Part shown: positions 43,526 to 51,373 of the stretch, piece after piece
Numbering within the stretch: position 1 is the first letter of the stretch
Layout of the letters: each line of letters starts with the position of its first letter
Translations under genes and position numbers: made by a program
The notes under the pieces: model-generated
The model's database searches: none
What the model saw: the letters and a program-made list of their open reading frames with translations, nothing else
Told to the model about the DNA's origin: nothing
Origin: Constrictibacter sp. MBR-5
GTDB lineage: Bacteria; Pseudomonadota; Alphaproteobacteria; JAJUGE01
Direction of reading: 5' to 3'
NCBI RefSeq assembly: GCF_040549485.1
Contig: NZ_JBEPTK010000006.1
Span: forward strand, 124,001 to 188,000
Length of the DNA stretch: 64,000 bases

Positions 43526-44626
43526 ATGGACCCAAGGATGAAGACGATGACGACCCTCGAAAAACTGCCCTTCGATACCGACCGCGCCGAGGCTTTTGCC
43601 GGGCGGGTCGGCGACATGCTCGACGCCGGTGCGGCGGCGGCGATGATGGCGCTCGGCCACCGGCTGGGCCTGTTCGACACGCTGGCCGGGCGCGCGCCTG
43701 CGACCAGCGCCGAGATCGCCGAAGCGGCGGGCCTGGCCGAACGCTATGTGCGCGAGTGGCTCGCCGCGATGGTGGTGGCGGGCGTGGTCGACTACCGGCC
43801 CGACGACCGGCGCTATCATCTGGCGGCCGAGCACGCCGCCTGTCTGACCCGCGAGGCGCCGCTCGGCAACCTCGCGGTCTACGCGCAGCACGTCGCGCTG
43901 CTTGGGCAGGTCCAGGACCGGACGATGCACTGCTTCCGCACCGGAGAGGGCACGCGCTACGACGACTATCCCTGCTTCCACCAGATCATGGCCGAGGATA
44001 GCGGGCAGACGGTCGCGGCGGCGCTCTTCGACCACATCCTGCCGCTGGCGCCCGAGCTGCACGGTCGGCTGGAGGCGGGCATCGACGTGCTCGACGCGGG
44101 CTGCGGCCGCGGCGCCGCGCTGCTCGCCATGGCCGGGCGGTATTCGGCCAGCCGTTTCACCGGCTACGACCTCTGCGCCGACGCCGTCGCGCACGCGACG
44201 GCGGCCGCGCGCGACGCGGGGCTGACCAACGTGACGTTCGAGGCGCGGGACCTCACCGGATACGCCGAGCCCGGCCGCTGGGACTTGGTCACCAGCTTCG
44301 ATGCGGTGCATGACCAGAAGGATCCTCTTGGCCTGGTGAAGGGGCTGCGCAAGTCGCTGAAGCCGGGCGGTGTCTACCTGATGCAGGACATCGGCGCCTC
44401 GGCCGACCTCGAGAAGAACCGCGACTTCCCCTTCGCGACGCTGCTCTACGCGGTCTCGACGGTGCATTGCACGCCGGTCTCGATCGGCCAGGGCGGCGAG
44501 GGAGTCGGCACAATGTGGGGCTGGGAGACGGCGGAGCGGTTTCTGCGCGAGGCGGGATTCGCCAGCGTCGAACGGCACGTCCTGCCGCATGACCCGATGA
44601 ACGTCTGGTTCGTGGCACGGGTCTGA
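43526..44626 (+). CDS. SAM-dependent methyltransferase with N-terminal winged helix (Rv2258c-like)
   Basis: A 366-residue class I methyltransferase. Residues ~25–110 form a winged-helix dimerisation domain (GHRLGLFDTLAGRAPATSAE; AGLAERYVREWLAAMVVAG). Residues ~180–360 form the Rossmann domain, with the SAM motif DVLDAGCGRGAALLAM, the acidic strand-2 end FTGYDL and the post-II motif WDLVTSFDAVHDQKDP. Members methylate unidentified small molecules. ATG at 43526 or 43538 is possible. The divergent AraC regulator is its likely controller. Confidence 0.88.
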   Translation: MDPRMKTMTTLEKLPFDTDRAEAFAGRVGDMLDAGAAAAMMALGHRLGLFDTLAGRAPATSAEIAEAAGLAERYVREWLAAMVVAGVVDYRPDDRRYHLAAEHAACLTREAPLGNLAVYAQHVALLGQVQDRTMHCFRTGEGTRYDDYPCFHQIMAEDSGQTVAAALFDHILPLAPELHGRLEAGIDVLDAGCGRGAALLAMAGRYSASRFTGYDLCADAVAHATAAARDAGLTNVTFEARDLTGYAEPGRWDLVTSFDAVHDQKDPLGLVKGLRKSLKPGGVYLMQDIGASADLEKNRDFPFATLLYAVSTVHCTPVSIGQGGEGVGTMWGWETAERFLREAGFASVERHVLPHDPMNVWFVARV

Positions 44627-44684
44627 GCGTGCGCCCGCTCCGGCATCTCCTCAACTTCACATGCATGAAGGAAAGGAGAACTAC

Positions 44685-44816
44685 ATGAAGACAAGGAAGG
44701 AAGACCGATCCGGCGGCCGGAAGTCGGCGCCGCGCGCGCTCGCCGCAGGGCTGCGCTGCGTAGGCCTCTGGCAAGACGCCGACAGGGTGATTCCGAGCCC
44801 CACGCCTAGTTCGTAA
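44685..44816 (+). pseudogene. 5' fragment of a gene cut by a foreign segment
   Basis: An excellent Shine-Dalgarno (AAAGGAG, ~5–7 nt upstream) precedes an ATG and a plausible charged N-terminus followed by a hydrophobic turn (KTRKEDRSGG…ALAAGLRCVGLW). At about residue 29 the frame enters an MFS-transporter fragment in antisense and stops 14 codons later. This looks like the start of a real gene (possibly a membrane or exported protein) truncated by rearrangement. Confidence 0.4.
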
Positions 44817-44998
44817 CCCGTCGCCTCCAGCAAGCCCGCCGCGCCGCCCTTGCTCGCGTCGACGGCGCCCATGTTGTCGATCGACGAGGCCGTCATTCCG
44901 ATGCTGAGCGTGAGCCCGAGAATGGCAAGCGCGAACGAAACGAGGAAGCCCGGATCGTGGAAGTCGCTTTGCGCGAGAAACACCAGCGCACCCTGCTG
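44783..44998 (-). pseudogene. MFS transporter fragment
   Basis: About 72 codons read GALVFLAQ…FLVSFALAILGLTLSIGM, then DASKGGAAGLLEATGYELGVGLGITL, the pattern of a C-terminal part of DHA2/QacA-type multidrug MFS transporters (…SGxAxGLxxTxxELGxALGxAx…). Both ends lose homology: upstream the frame starts abruptly and downstream turns into unrelated residues. Not functional; a relic of a transferred or deleted gene. Confidence 0.6.
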
Positions 44999-45516
44999 GA
45001 GAAATGATAAGCCGCCATCAGACACAGGTTTGGAGCGAAAACGCGGCACCGCCATCGAGAGGTAGGCATTGATCATCCTGCCACTTCTACAACCCGTCGC
45101 CGCCTGCTAGCTTCGGTTGCAAGGCGGGGAGCTGGTCGACTTCGAGCGCTACTCGATCTGTCCGGGGGACGTTCCAGGCTGCGCGTGTCCAATGTGCTGA
45201 GGGCGGGTGTGCAACAGGCCTCGGATCGGGGAGATCGTGCAACTCGCACAATGCGCCAAGCCTGGTCTCAGCCGGCGCTGGATCCGATGTCGGCGGCGGG
45301 TACCCCACCCGGACGGCCCGCCGCCGCGTCGCCTTCAGCAGGGGCAGGCAGTCGTCCGGCTTCGCGCGCCTTCAGGAACGGAACCGAAGCGGTGCCGCCC
45401 GGCGCCGGGCCGAACGATGCCGTCGGCGTCGGTCGTGGGGACGTGCCGTGGGCGCGTCTGTCGCGCCGGCGCGCGTCGCGTTATCCTCGTGCCGCTACAG
45501 CGAGGAGGCCCAAAAG
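44999..45516. other. Gene-free region after the MFS fragment
   Basis: About 520 bp hold no gene I can support. Short frames lack ribosome-binding sites and family features. The only oddity is a tiny plus-strand frame (45117–45200) with a cysteine-rich tail ending PGDVPGCACPMC. The last 20 bp carry the Shine-Dalgarno of the RidA gene. Probably degraded sequence at the right edge of the accessory region. Confidence 0.5.
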
Positions 45517-45912
45517 ATGATCAAGAAGCGCATCACCAGCCCGCATGTGGGCGAGCCGCCGGAGAAGACCTGGTCGAACTGCCTGGTCGTCGGCAACCAG
45601 TTCTTCATCTCCGGCATGACGGCACGCGACGGCACGACCGTCCTGGGCGGCGACAGCATGTACGGTCAGGCGCAGGCGGTGTTCACCAAGATCCGCCACC
45701 TGATCGAAGCCGCGGGCGGCAAGCCCAATGACGTCGTCAAGGTCCTGATCTTCGTCACCGACATCAAGCGGCGCGAAGAGGTCTGGAAGGCGCGCGCCGA
45801 ACTGTTCAGCGGCGACTTCCCCGCCTCGACCCTGGTCGAGTGCAGTGCGCTCGCCGCCCCCGAACTCCTGGTCGAGGTCGAGGCGGTCGGATTCTTCGGC
45901 GCCGGGGGCTGA
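45517..45912 (+). CDS. RidA family protein
   Basis: A 131-residue protein of the RidA/YjgF-YER057c-UK114 fold, trimeric enzymes that hydrolyse reactive enamines/imines made by PLP enzymes. Visible blocks are NCLVVGNQFFISGMTARD, QAQAVFTKIRHLIEAAGG, DVVKVLIFVTDIKRREEV and FPASTLVECSALAAPELLVE. Here the usual active-site arginine region (…STLVECSALAAPELLVE) lacks the RS-x-V arginine of true RidA, so it is more likely an Rid subfamily member of other function. GAGGAGG precedes the ATG by 8 nt. Confidence 0.88.
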   Translation: MIKKRITSPHVGEPPEKTWSNCLVVGNQFFISGMTARDGTTVLGGDSMYGQAQAVFTKIRHLIEAAGGKPNDVVKVLIFVTDIKRREEVWKARAELFSGDFPASTLVECSALAAPELLVEVEAVGFFGAGG

Positions 45913-45944
45913 CCGGACGGCAGGACGGCTGACGCTGGGGCCGC

Positions 45945-46712
45945 TCAGATCGGCGAGACCGAGTGGCCCCCGTCGACGTGCAGGATCTGGCCGGTGACAT
46001 AGCGCGACGCGTCGCTGCACAGGAAGAGCAGCGGTCCGTCCAGGTCGGCGTCGAAGCCGAGCCGGCGCTGCGGGATCCGGCCGATCAGCGCCTTGCCGGA
46101 GTCGCTGGCGAAATAGTCGCGGTTCATGTCCGTCTCGAAATAGCCGGGCGCCAGCGCGTTCACCCGGATGTCGTTGCGGGCGAGTTCGACGGCCATCGTC
46201 CGCGTCAGGTGCGCGAGGCCTGCCTTTGCGGCATTGTAGGCGACCGTCCCGATGCCGGTGCGCAGCGCCAGCAGCGAGGCGATGTTGACGATGTTGCCGC
46301 CCTGCCCGGCCGCTGCCATCCGCTGCGCCGCCTCCTGGGCGACGAACCAGGCACCGGTCAGGTTGGTGTCGATCACGCTGCGCCAGTCGTCCTCGTCCAC
46401 GTCGAGGATCCGCCGCGTCACCGCGACGCCGGCATTGTTGACCACCACCGCCGGCGTGCCGAGCGCATCCTCGGCGGCGGCGAAAGCGGACCTGACGGCC
46501 GCCCGGTCGGTGACGTCCAGCGAGAAGGTCGCCGCCTCGCCCCCGGCGCCGACGATCTCCGCCCGGATCGCCTCCAGCCGGGACGCGTCGCGGGCCATCA
46601 GCGCCACCTTGGCGCCGGCCCGACCGAGGGTCCTGGCGAAGGCCGCGCCGAGGCCGCGCGAGGCGCCTGTCACCGCCACCGTGCGACCGTCGAGCCGGAA
46701 TATGCTACTCAT
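45945..46712 (-). CDS. Short-chain dehydrogenase/reductase (SDR)
   Basis: A 255-residue classical SDR. The nucleotide-binding motif TGASRGLG is at residues ~15–22, NNAG at ~90, and the catalytic tetrad is present with S in NIASLLALRTG and YNAAK. NALAPGYFETDMN is conserved. The ending GGHSVSPI is typical. It oxidises or reduces an alcohol/ketone with NAD(P); substrate unknown. Convergent with the RidA gene and divergent from the DsbA-like gene. Confidence 0.93.
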   Translation of the reverse strand: MSSIFRLDGRTVAVTGASRGLGAAFARTLGRAGAKVALMARDASRLEAIRAEIVGAGGEAATFSLDVTDRAAVRSAFAAAEDALGTPAVVVNNAGVAVTRRILDVDEDDWRSVIDTNLTGAWFVAQEAAQRMAAAGQGGNIVNIASLLALRTGIGTVAYNAAKAGLAHLTRTMAVELARNDIRVNALAPGYFETDMNRDYFASDSGKALIGRIPQRRLGFDADLDGPLLFLCSDASRYVTGQILHVDGGHSVSPI

Positions 46713-46780
46713 GAATCGATCCGCTTCTGTCTGCGTCTGCGCCCGGCCTTAACCGACTTTACCGGGACCCGCAACCGGAG

Positions 46781-46808
46781 GCCCAGAAGCTCGAGCCCAG
46801 AAGCTCGA
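46781..46808. repeat. Perfect 14-bp tandem duplication
   Basis: GCCCAGAAGCTCGA occurs twice head to tail (46781–46794, 46795–46808), 35 bp upstream of the DsbA-like gene and inside its probable 5' region. Recent replication slippage is likely. Confidence 0.9.
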
Positions 46809-46843
46809 GTCCCACTGCCCGAGCCGCATCGCGGGAGCCGCCG

Positions 46844-47488
46844 ATGATCATCGACATCTTTTCCGACACGATCTGCCCCTGGTGCCTGATCGGCAAGCGG
46901 CGCCTGGAACGTGCCATGGCGCAGCGGCCGGACCTGACCTTCGATATCCGCTGGCACGCGTTCCAGCTGAACCCCGGCATGCCGCCGGAGGGGATGGAAC
47001 GGGCGGCCTATCTGGCGGCGAAGTTCGGCGCGAAGGACGCGGCGTCCGTCTACGACAATATCCGCCGCATCGGCGCCGGCGAGGGCATCGACTTCCGCTT
47101 CGACCTGATCCCGCGGACGCCGAACACCCTCGCGTCGCATCGCCTGGTCCGGCGGGCCGCCGCGAGCGGCTGCCAGGATGCCGTCGTCGAGGCGCTGTTC
47201 CGGGCCTACTTCCAGGAGGGGCGCGACGTCGGCAGCATCGAGGAACTCGCCGCCATCGCCGCGGAAGCCGGAATGGACCGCGCGGCGACGCTGGCGTGGC
47301 TCGCGACGGACGAGGAACGCGAGGCCGTCGTGGCGGAGGACGCGGGCGCCCGACGGATGGGCGTCCAGGGCGTCCCGCTGTTCATCGTGGCCGGCCGCTA
47401 CGCCGTCTCCGGGGCGCAGGAGCCGGAATATTTCATGCCTGTCTTCGACCTCGCGCTGAACGGCGGCGACCGGTCGGCCGCCGAGTAG
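46844..47488 (+). CDS. DsbA-family oxidoreductase, FrnE-like
   Basis: A 214-residue cytoplasmic (no signal peptide) thioredoxin-fold protein with active-site CPWC (IFSDTICPWCLIGKRRLERA), a helical insert, and the cis-Pro block GVQGVPLFIVAGRYAVSGAQ. This matches the FrnE/2-hydroxychromene-2-carboxylate-isomerase-like DsbA branch, linked to oxidative-stress resistance and to polyketide maturation. It converges on mfd. The upstream tandem repeat may influence its transcription. Confidence 0.92.
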   Translation: MIIDIFSDTICPWCLIGKRRLERAMAQRPDLTFDIRWHAFQLNPGMPPEGMERAAYLAAKFGAKDAASVYDNIRRIGAGEGIDFRFDLIPRTPNTLASHRLVRRAAASGCQDAVVEALFRAYFQEGRDVGSIEELAAIAAEAGMDRAATLAWLATDEEREAVVAEDAGARRMGVQGVPLFIVAGRYAVSGAQEPEYFMPVFDLALNGGDRSAAE

Positions 47489-47516
47489 CACGGGCAGCCG
47501 GTCCGGGAGGGCCCCG

Positions 47517-50500
47517 TTACGAGGCCGCCTTGCGCCGGGGCGGCTCCGCCTCCGCCGCCTTGGCGATCGAGGCCAGCGCCTGGAGCAGCTTCTTCACGCC
47601 CTTCAGCCGCTGCTTCGCGTCTTCCCAGGCGCGCTGGTAGACGAGCCGGTGGTCCGGGCGCAGCTTCGCCGTGCCGGCCTGCCGCGTGATGAAGTCGATC
47701 AGCCCGCCGGGATTGGCGAAGCGGCTGCCGCGGAACGATACGACCGTGCCTTTCGGCCCGGCGTCGATCTTCTCGACCCCGGCGATGCGGCACAGCCGCT
47801 TGATCGCGACGATCTCCAGCAGGTTCTCGACCTCGGGCGGCAGCGGTCCGAAACGGTCGACCATTTCGGCGGCGAAGGCGTCGATCTCGCGCCGGTCCTC
47901 CAGGGACGCCACGCGGCGGTAGAGACCGAGGCGCACCGAGAGGTCCGTCACGTAGGCGTCGGGGATGAGGACGGAGCTGCCGATGTTGATCTGCGGCGAC
48001 CAGACGTCTTCCTTCTCGGCCGCCAGGTCGCCCTCACGCGCCTGGGTGACCGCCTCTTCCAGCATCTGCTGGTAGAGCTCGATGCCCACCTCGCGGATGT
48101 GGCCCGACTGCTCGTCGCCGAGCAGGTTGCCGGCACCGCGGATGTCCAGGTCGTAGCTCGCCAGGGTGAACCCGGCGCCCAGCGCGTCCAGCGTCTGCAT
48201 GACGTGCAGCCGCTTCTCCGCCGCCTTGGTCACCTGCCGCTTGGGCGGCAGGGTGAGATAGGCGTAGGCGCGCACCTTGCCGCGACCGATGCGGCCGCGC
48301 AGCTGGTAGAGCTGCGCGAGGCCGAACATGTCGGCGCGATGCACGATCAGCGTGTTGGCCGTGGGGATGTCCAGGCCGGATTCGACGATGTTGGTGGATA
48401 CGAGGATGTCGAACGAATGCTCGTAGAAGCCGCTCATCACGGCCTCGAGCTCGCTCGGCGCCAGCCCACCGTGCGCGACCGCGATCTTCACGTCGGGAAC
48501 GAGCTTCTTGATCTCCTCCACCACCTCGGCCAGGTCGCGGACGCGCGGGCAGACGTAGAAGATCTGGCCGCCGCGGAAGCGCTCGCGGGTGATCGCCTCG
48601 CGCACGATCAGCGGGTCGAACGGTCCGACGAAGGTGCGGACCGCCAGCCGGTCGACGGGCGGCGTCGCGATGATGCTCATCTCGCGCACGCCGGACAGCG
48701 CCAGCTGCAGGGTCCGCGGGATCGGGGTGGCCGTGAGCGTCAGCACGTGCACGTCGGCGCGCATCTGCTTAAGGCGCTCCTTATGGGAGACGCCGAAATG
48801 CTGCTCCTCGTCGACGATCAGCAGGCCGAGATTCTTGAACTGGATCGACTTGGCGATCAGGGCGTGGGTGCCGACCACGATGTCGACCGTCCCGTCCGCC
48901 ACGCCCTTCTTCACCTTGGTGGCGTCCTTGGCGGAAACCATCCGCGACAGCTGTTCGACGCGGATCGGCAGGCCGGCGAAGCGCTCGGAGAAGGTCTTGT
49001 AGTGCTGGCGGGCGAGCAGCGTCGTCGGCACGACGACAGCCACCTGCAGCCCGGCCATCGCGGCCAGGAAGGCGGCACGCAATGCCACCTCGGTCTTGCC
49101 GAAGCCGACGTCGCCGCAGACCAGCCGATCCATCGGCCGACCTGAGGCGAAGTCGTCGACGACATCCTCGATCGCCTTCATCTGGTCGTCGGTTTCCGGA
49201 TAGGGGAACCGCGCGCAGAACTCGTCCCAGAGGCCTTCCGGCGGCGTCAGCGTCTCGCCGGTCCGCACCTGGCGCTGCGCGGCGACGGCGATCAGCTGGT
49301 CCGCCATGTCGCGGATGCGCTGCTTCAGCTTCGCCTTGCGCGCCTGCCACTGGGCGCCGCCGAGCTTGTCGAGCTGGACGCTGCTCTCCTCGGAGCCGTA
49401 GCGCGACAGCACCTCGATGTTCTCGACAGGCACAAACAGCTTGTCGTTGCCGGCATAGACGACGCGCAGACAGTCGTGCGGCGCGCCGCCGGCATCGATC
49501 GTCTCCAGGCCCTCGTAGCGGCCGATGCCGTGGTCGATGTGGACGACGAGGTCGCCCTCCGAGATCTCCGACAGTTCGGTGAGGAAGCGTTCGGCGCGGC
49601 GGCGCGAGCGCGGCCGGCGGCCCAGGCGCTCGCCGAGAATGTCCTGCTCGGTGAGGATCGTCAGGCCCGGCGCGCGGGTGCCGTGATCCAGGTCGAGCAC
49701 CGCGAGCGCCGTCGCCGCGGCCGGCAGCGCCTGCACCTCCGGCCATGTCTGGGCGGGATGCAGGTTCTCCAGGCCGTGCTCGCGCAGGAGATTGGCGAGG
49801 CGGTCCCGGGAACCGGCGGTGTAGGCGGTGACGAGCACGCGCTGGCCGGACGCCGCCTCGGCCACCGCGCGCTTGACCGCCGCGGTGAAGACGTTGGCCT
49901 TGGGGTCGGCGCGCGCTTCGGAGAAGTCCGGCGCGGGCCGTCCGCCGGCATCGGCGACGCCGGCCTCGCCGGATACGGCCGAGGACAGTTCCAGCACCGG
50001 CCGGGAGGCGATGCGCTCCTCCCATTCCGCCTTGTCGAGATAGAGCCCCTCCGGCGGCGCCGGGCGATAGACGCCGTCGCCGCTGTCGCTGCCCATCATC
50101 GAGCGCCGGGCGCCGTAATGGTCGGCGATCATGTCGAGCCGGGCGTCGCGCGCCTCCGCGGCCTGCTCGTCGAGAATGACGGGCGCGTCGGGCAGATAGT
50201 CGAAGAGCGTCTCCAACTCGTCGTGGAAGAGCGCCAGCCAATGCTCCATGCCGGGGTGCCGACGGCCGGCGCTGATCGATTCGTAGAGCGGGTCGTTGCC
50301 GGCGACCGCGCCGAATAGCGCACGATAGCCGGTGCGGAACCGCTGGATCGACGCCTCGTCGAGCAGGATCTCGCTGACGGGCATGAGTTCGAAGCCGTCG
50401 CGCTTCGCCGTCGTCTTCTGCGTCAGCGCGTCGAAGCTGCGGATGCCGTCGACCTCGTCGCCGAACAGGTCGAGCCGCACCGGCTCGGCGGAACCCGGCG

Positions 50501-51023
50501 GGAAGATGTCGACGATCCCGCCGCGCACTGCGAACTCGCCCGGCTCCATCACCGTCTCGGTGCGCGCATAGCCGTTGCGCCCCAGGAAGGCGGTCAGCGC
50601 GTCCAGGTCCAGCCGGTCGCCCATCTTCACGGCAAAATGCGCGGCCCGGAACATCTCGCGCGGCGCGACACGCTGCACGACGGCATTGACGGTCGTCACG
50701 ACCAGCAGCGGCCCGTGGTCGCCCCGCGCGGCGCGGGCGGCCAGCTGCGACAGCGTCTCGATGCGGCGGCTGACGACCTCGCCGTTCGGCGACACGCGGT
50801 CGTACGGCAGGCAGTCCCAGGCGGAAAAGCCGGTGGTCGGCAGGTCGGGCGCGAAGAAGGCGGCGGCCTCGCGCAGCCGCACCATCCGCTCCTCGTCGCG
50901 CGCCACGAACAGAACCGGCCGGCCCGCCGCCTGGGCCGCCCGGACGATCAGAAGTGCCGCATAGCCCTCGGGCGCGCCGCCGAGACGGCTTCGCCGCGCC
51001 TTGGAAAGATCAATATCGATCAA
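47517..51023 (-). CDS. mfd: Transcription-repair coupling factor Mfd
   Basis: A 1168-residue translocase that removes stalled RNA polymerase and recruits UvrA. Domains in order: UvrB-like N-terminal region (~1–370), RNA-polymerase-interacting CarD-like domain (~475–560; EGDLVVHIDHGIGRYEGLE), the helicase lobes (Walker A GDVGFGKTEVALRAAF; DEEQHFG; ATPIPRTLQLALSG; LRGRIGRGKVRAYAYL) and the C-terminal TRCF domain. All motifs look intact. It overlaps the 3' end of sdhE by 14 nt, so they are co-transcribed. recG is divergent from the sdhE–mfd pair, a common alphaproteobacterial arrangement. Confidence 0.98.
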   Translation of the reverse strand: MIDIDLSKARRSRLGGAPEGYAALLIVRAAQAAGRPVLFVARDEERMVRLREAAAFFAPDLPTTGFSAWDCLPYDRVSPNGEVVSRRIETLSQLAARAARGDHGPLLVVTTVNAVVQRVAPREMFRAAHFAVKMGDRLDLDALTAFLGRNGYARTETVMEPGEFAVRGGIVDIFPPGSAEPVRLDLFGDEVDGIRSFDALTQKTTAKRDGFELMPVSEILLDEASIQRFRTGYRALFGAVAGNDPLYESISAGRRHPGMEHWLALFHDELETLFDYLPDAPVILDEQAAEARDARLDMIADHYGARRSMMGSDSGDGVYRPAPPEGLYLDKAEWEERIASRPVLELSSAVSGEAGVADAGGRPAPDFSEARADPKANVFTAAVKRAVAEAASGQRVLVTAYTAGSRDRLANLLREHGLENLHPAQTWPEVQALPAAATALAVLDLDHGTRAPGLTILTEQDILGERLGRRPRSRRRAERFLTELSEISEGDLVVHIDHGIGRYEGLETIDAGGAPHDCLRVVYAGNDKLFVPVENIEVLSRYGSEESSVQLDKLGGAQWQARKAKLKQRIRDMADQLIAVAAQRQVRTGETLTPPEGLWDEFCARFPYPETDDQMKAIEDVVDDFASGRPMDRLVCGDVGFGKTEVALRAAFLAAMAGLQVAVVVPTTLLARQHYKTFSERFAGLPIRVEQLSRMVSAKDATKVKKGVADGTVDIVVGTHALIAKSIQFKNLGLLIVDEEQHFGVSHKERLKQMRADVHVLTLTATPIPRTLQLALSGVREMSIIATPPVDRLAVRTFVGPFDPLIVREAITRERFRGGQIFYVCPRVRDLAEVVEEIKKLVPDVKIAVAHGGLAPSELEAVMSGFYEHSFDILVSTNIVESGLDIPTANTLIVHRADMFGLAQLYQLRGRIGRGKVRAYAYLTLPPKRQVTKAAEKRLHVMQTLDALGAGFTLASYDLDIRGAGNLLGDEQSGHIREVGIELYQQMLEEAVTQAREGDLAAEKEDVWSPQINIGSSVLIPDAYVTDLSVRLGLYRRVASLEDRREIDAFAAEMVDRFGPLPPEVENLLEIVAIKRLCRIAGVEKIDAGPKGTVVSFRGSRFANPGGLIDFITRQAGTAKLRPDHRLVYQRAWEDAKQRLKGVKKLLQALASIAKAAEAEPPRRKAAS

Positions 51024-51291
51024 TGTCTTGTGCCGAGATGTCGAACTTCAGCAGGAGCTTCGTCACGGGGCTCTCCACATTCCCCGGCACGGCCGCGCGG
51101 CCGCTGATCCAGTCGAAGATTTCCGGGTCCGGACAGTCCAGAAGCTGTTCGTAGGCGTCGAGTTCCGCGTCGCCGAACGTGTCGAGATACCGGTCCGCGA
51201 ACCGGCCCAGAATGAGGTCCGATTCCTTGGTTCCCCTGTGCCAGCTCTGAAACTTCAGTCGCTTTCGCCGGATCTCGATCGGTTGGTCCAT
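51010..51291 (-). CDS. sdhE: FAD assembly factor SdhE (succinate dehydrogenase assembly)
   Basis: A 93-residue protein that helps attach FAD covalently to SdhA. The characteristic block RRKRLKFQSWHRGTKESDLI contains the family RGxxE motif (RGTKE). It is followed by ELDAYEQLLDCPDPEIFDWI. The ATG at 51291 is chosen because the protein begins MDQPIEIRRKR as in the family; an open frame upstream is not conserved. It overlaps mfd and is divergent from recG across ~80 nt. Confidence 0.95.
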   Translation of the reverse strand: MDQPIEIRRKRLKFQSWHRGTKESDLILGRFADRYLDTFGDAELDAYEQLLDCPDPEIFDWISGRAAVPGNVESPVTKLLLKFDISAQDIDRY

Positions 51292-51373
51292 CGGGTTCTC
51301 CCAGGCTGTGTGACAGGATATAGAGGCGGTCTGCGCCGCTGTCAGCAGGAGGCGCGCTCCCGGATCGGCCCGA

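Noticed and set aside
43394-44590. Long minus-strand frame upstream of the AraC regulator
   Set aside because: It is antisense to the methyltransferase; the regulator's own start at 43393 fits the family.
42149-46000. Right-hand attachment site (duplicate of the tRNA-Ser 3' end)
   Set aside because: I looked for copies of the T-arm/acceptor end downstream and found none by eye; only a partial match would be missed.
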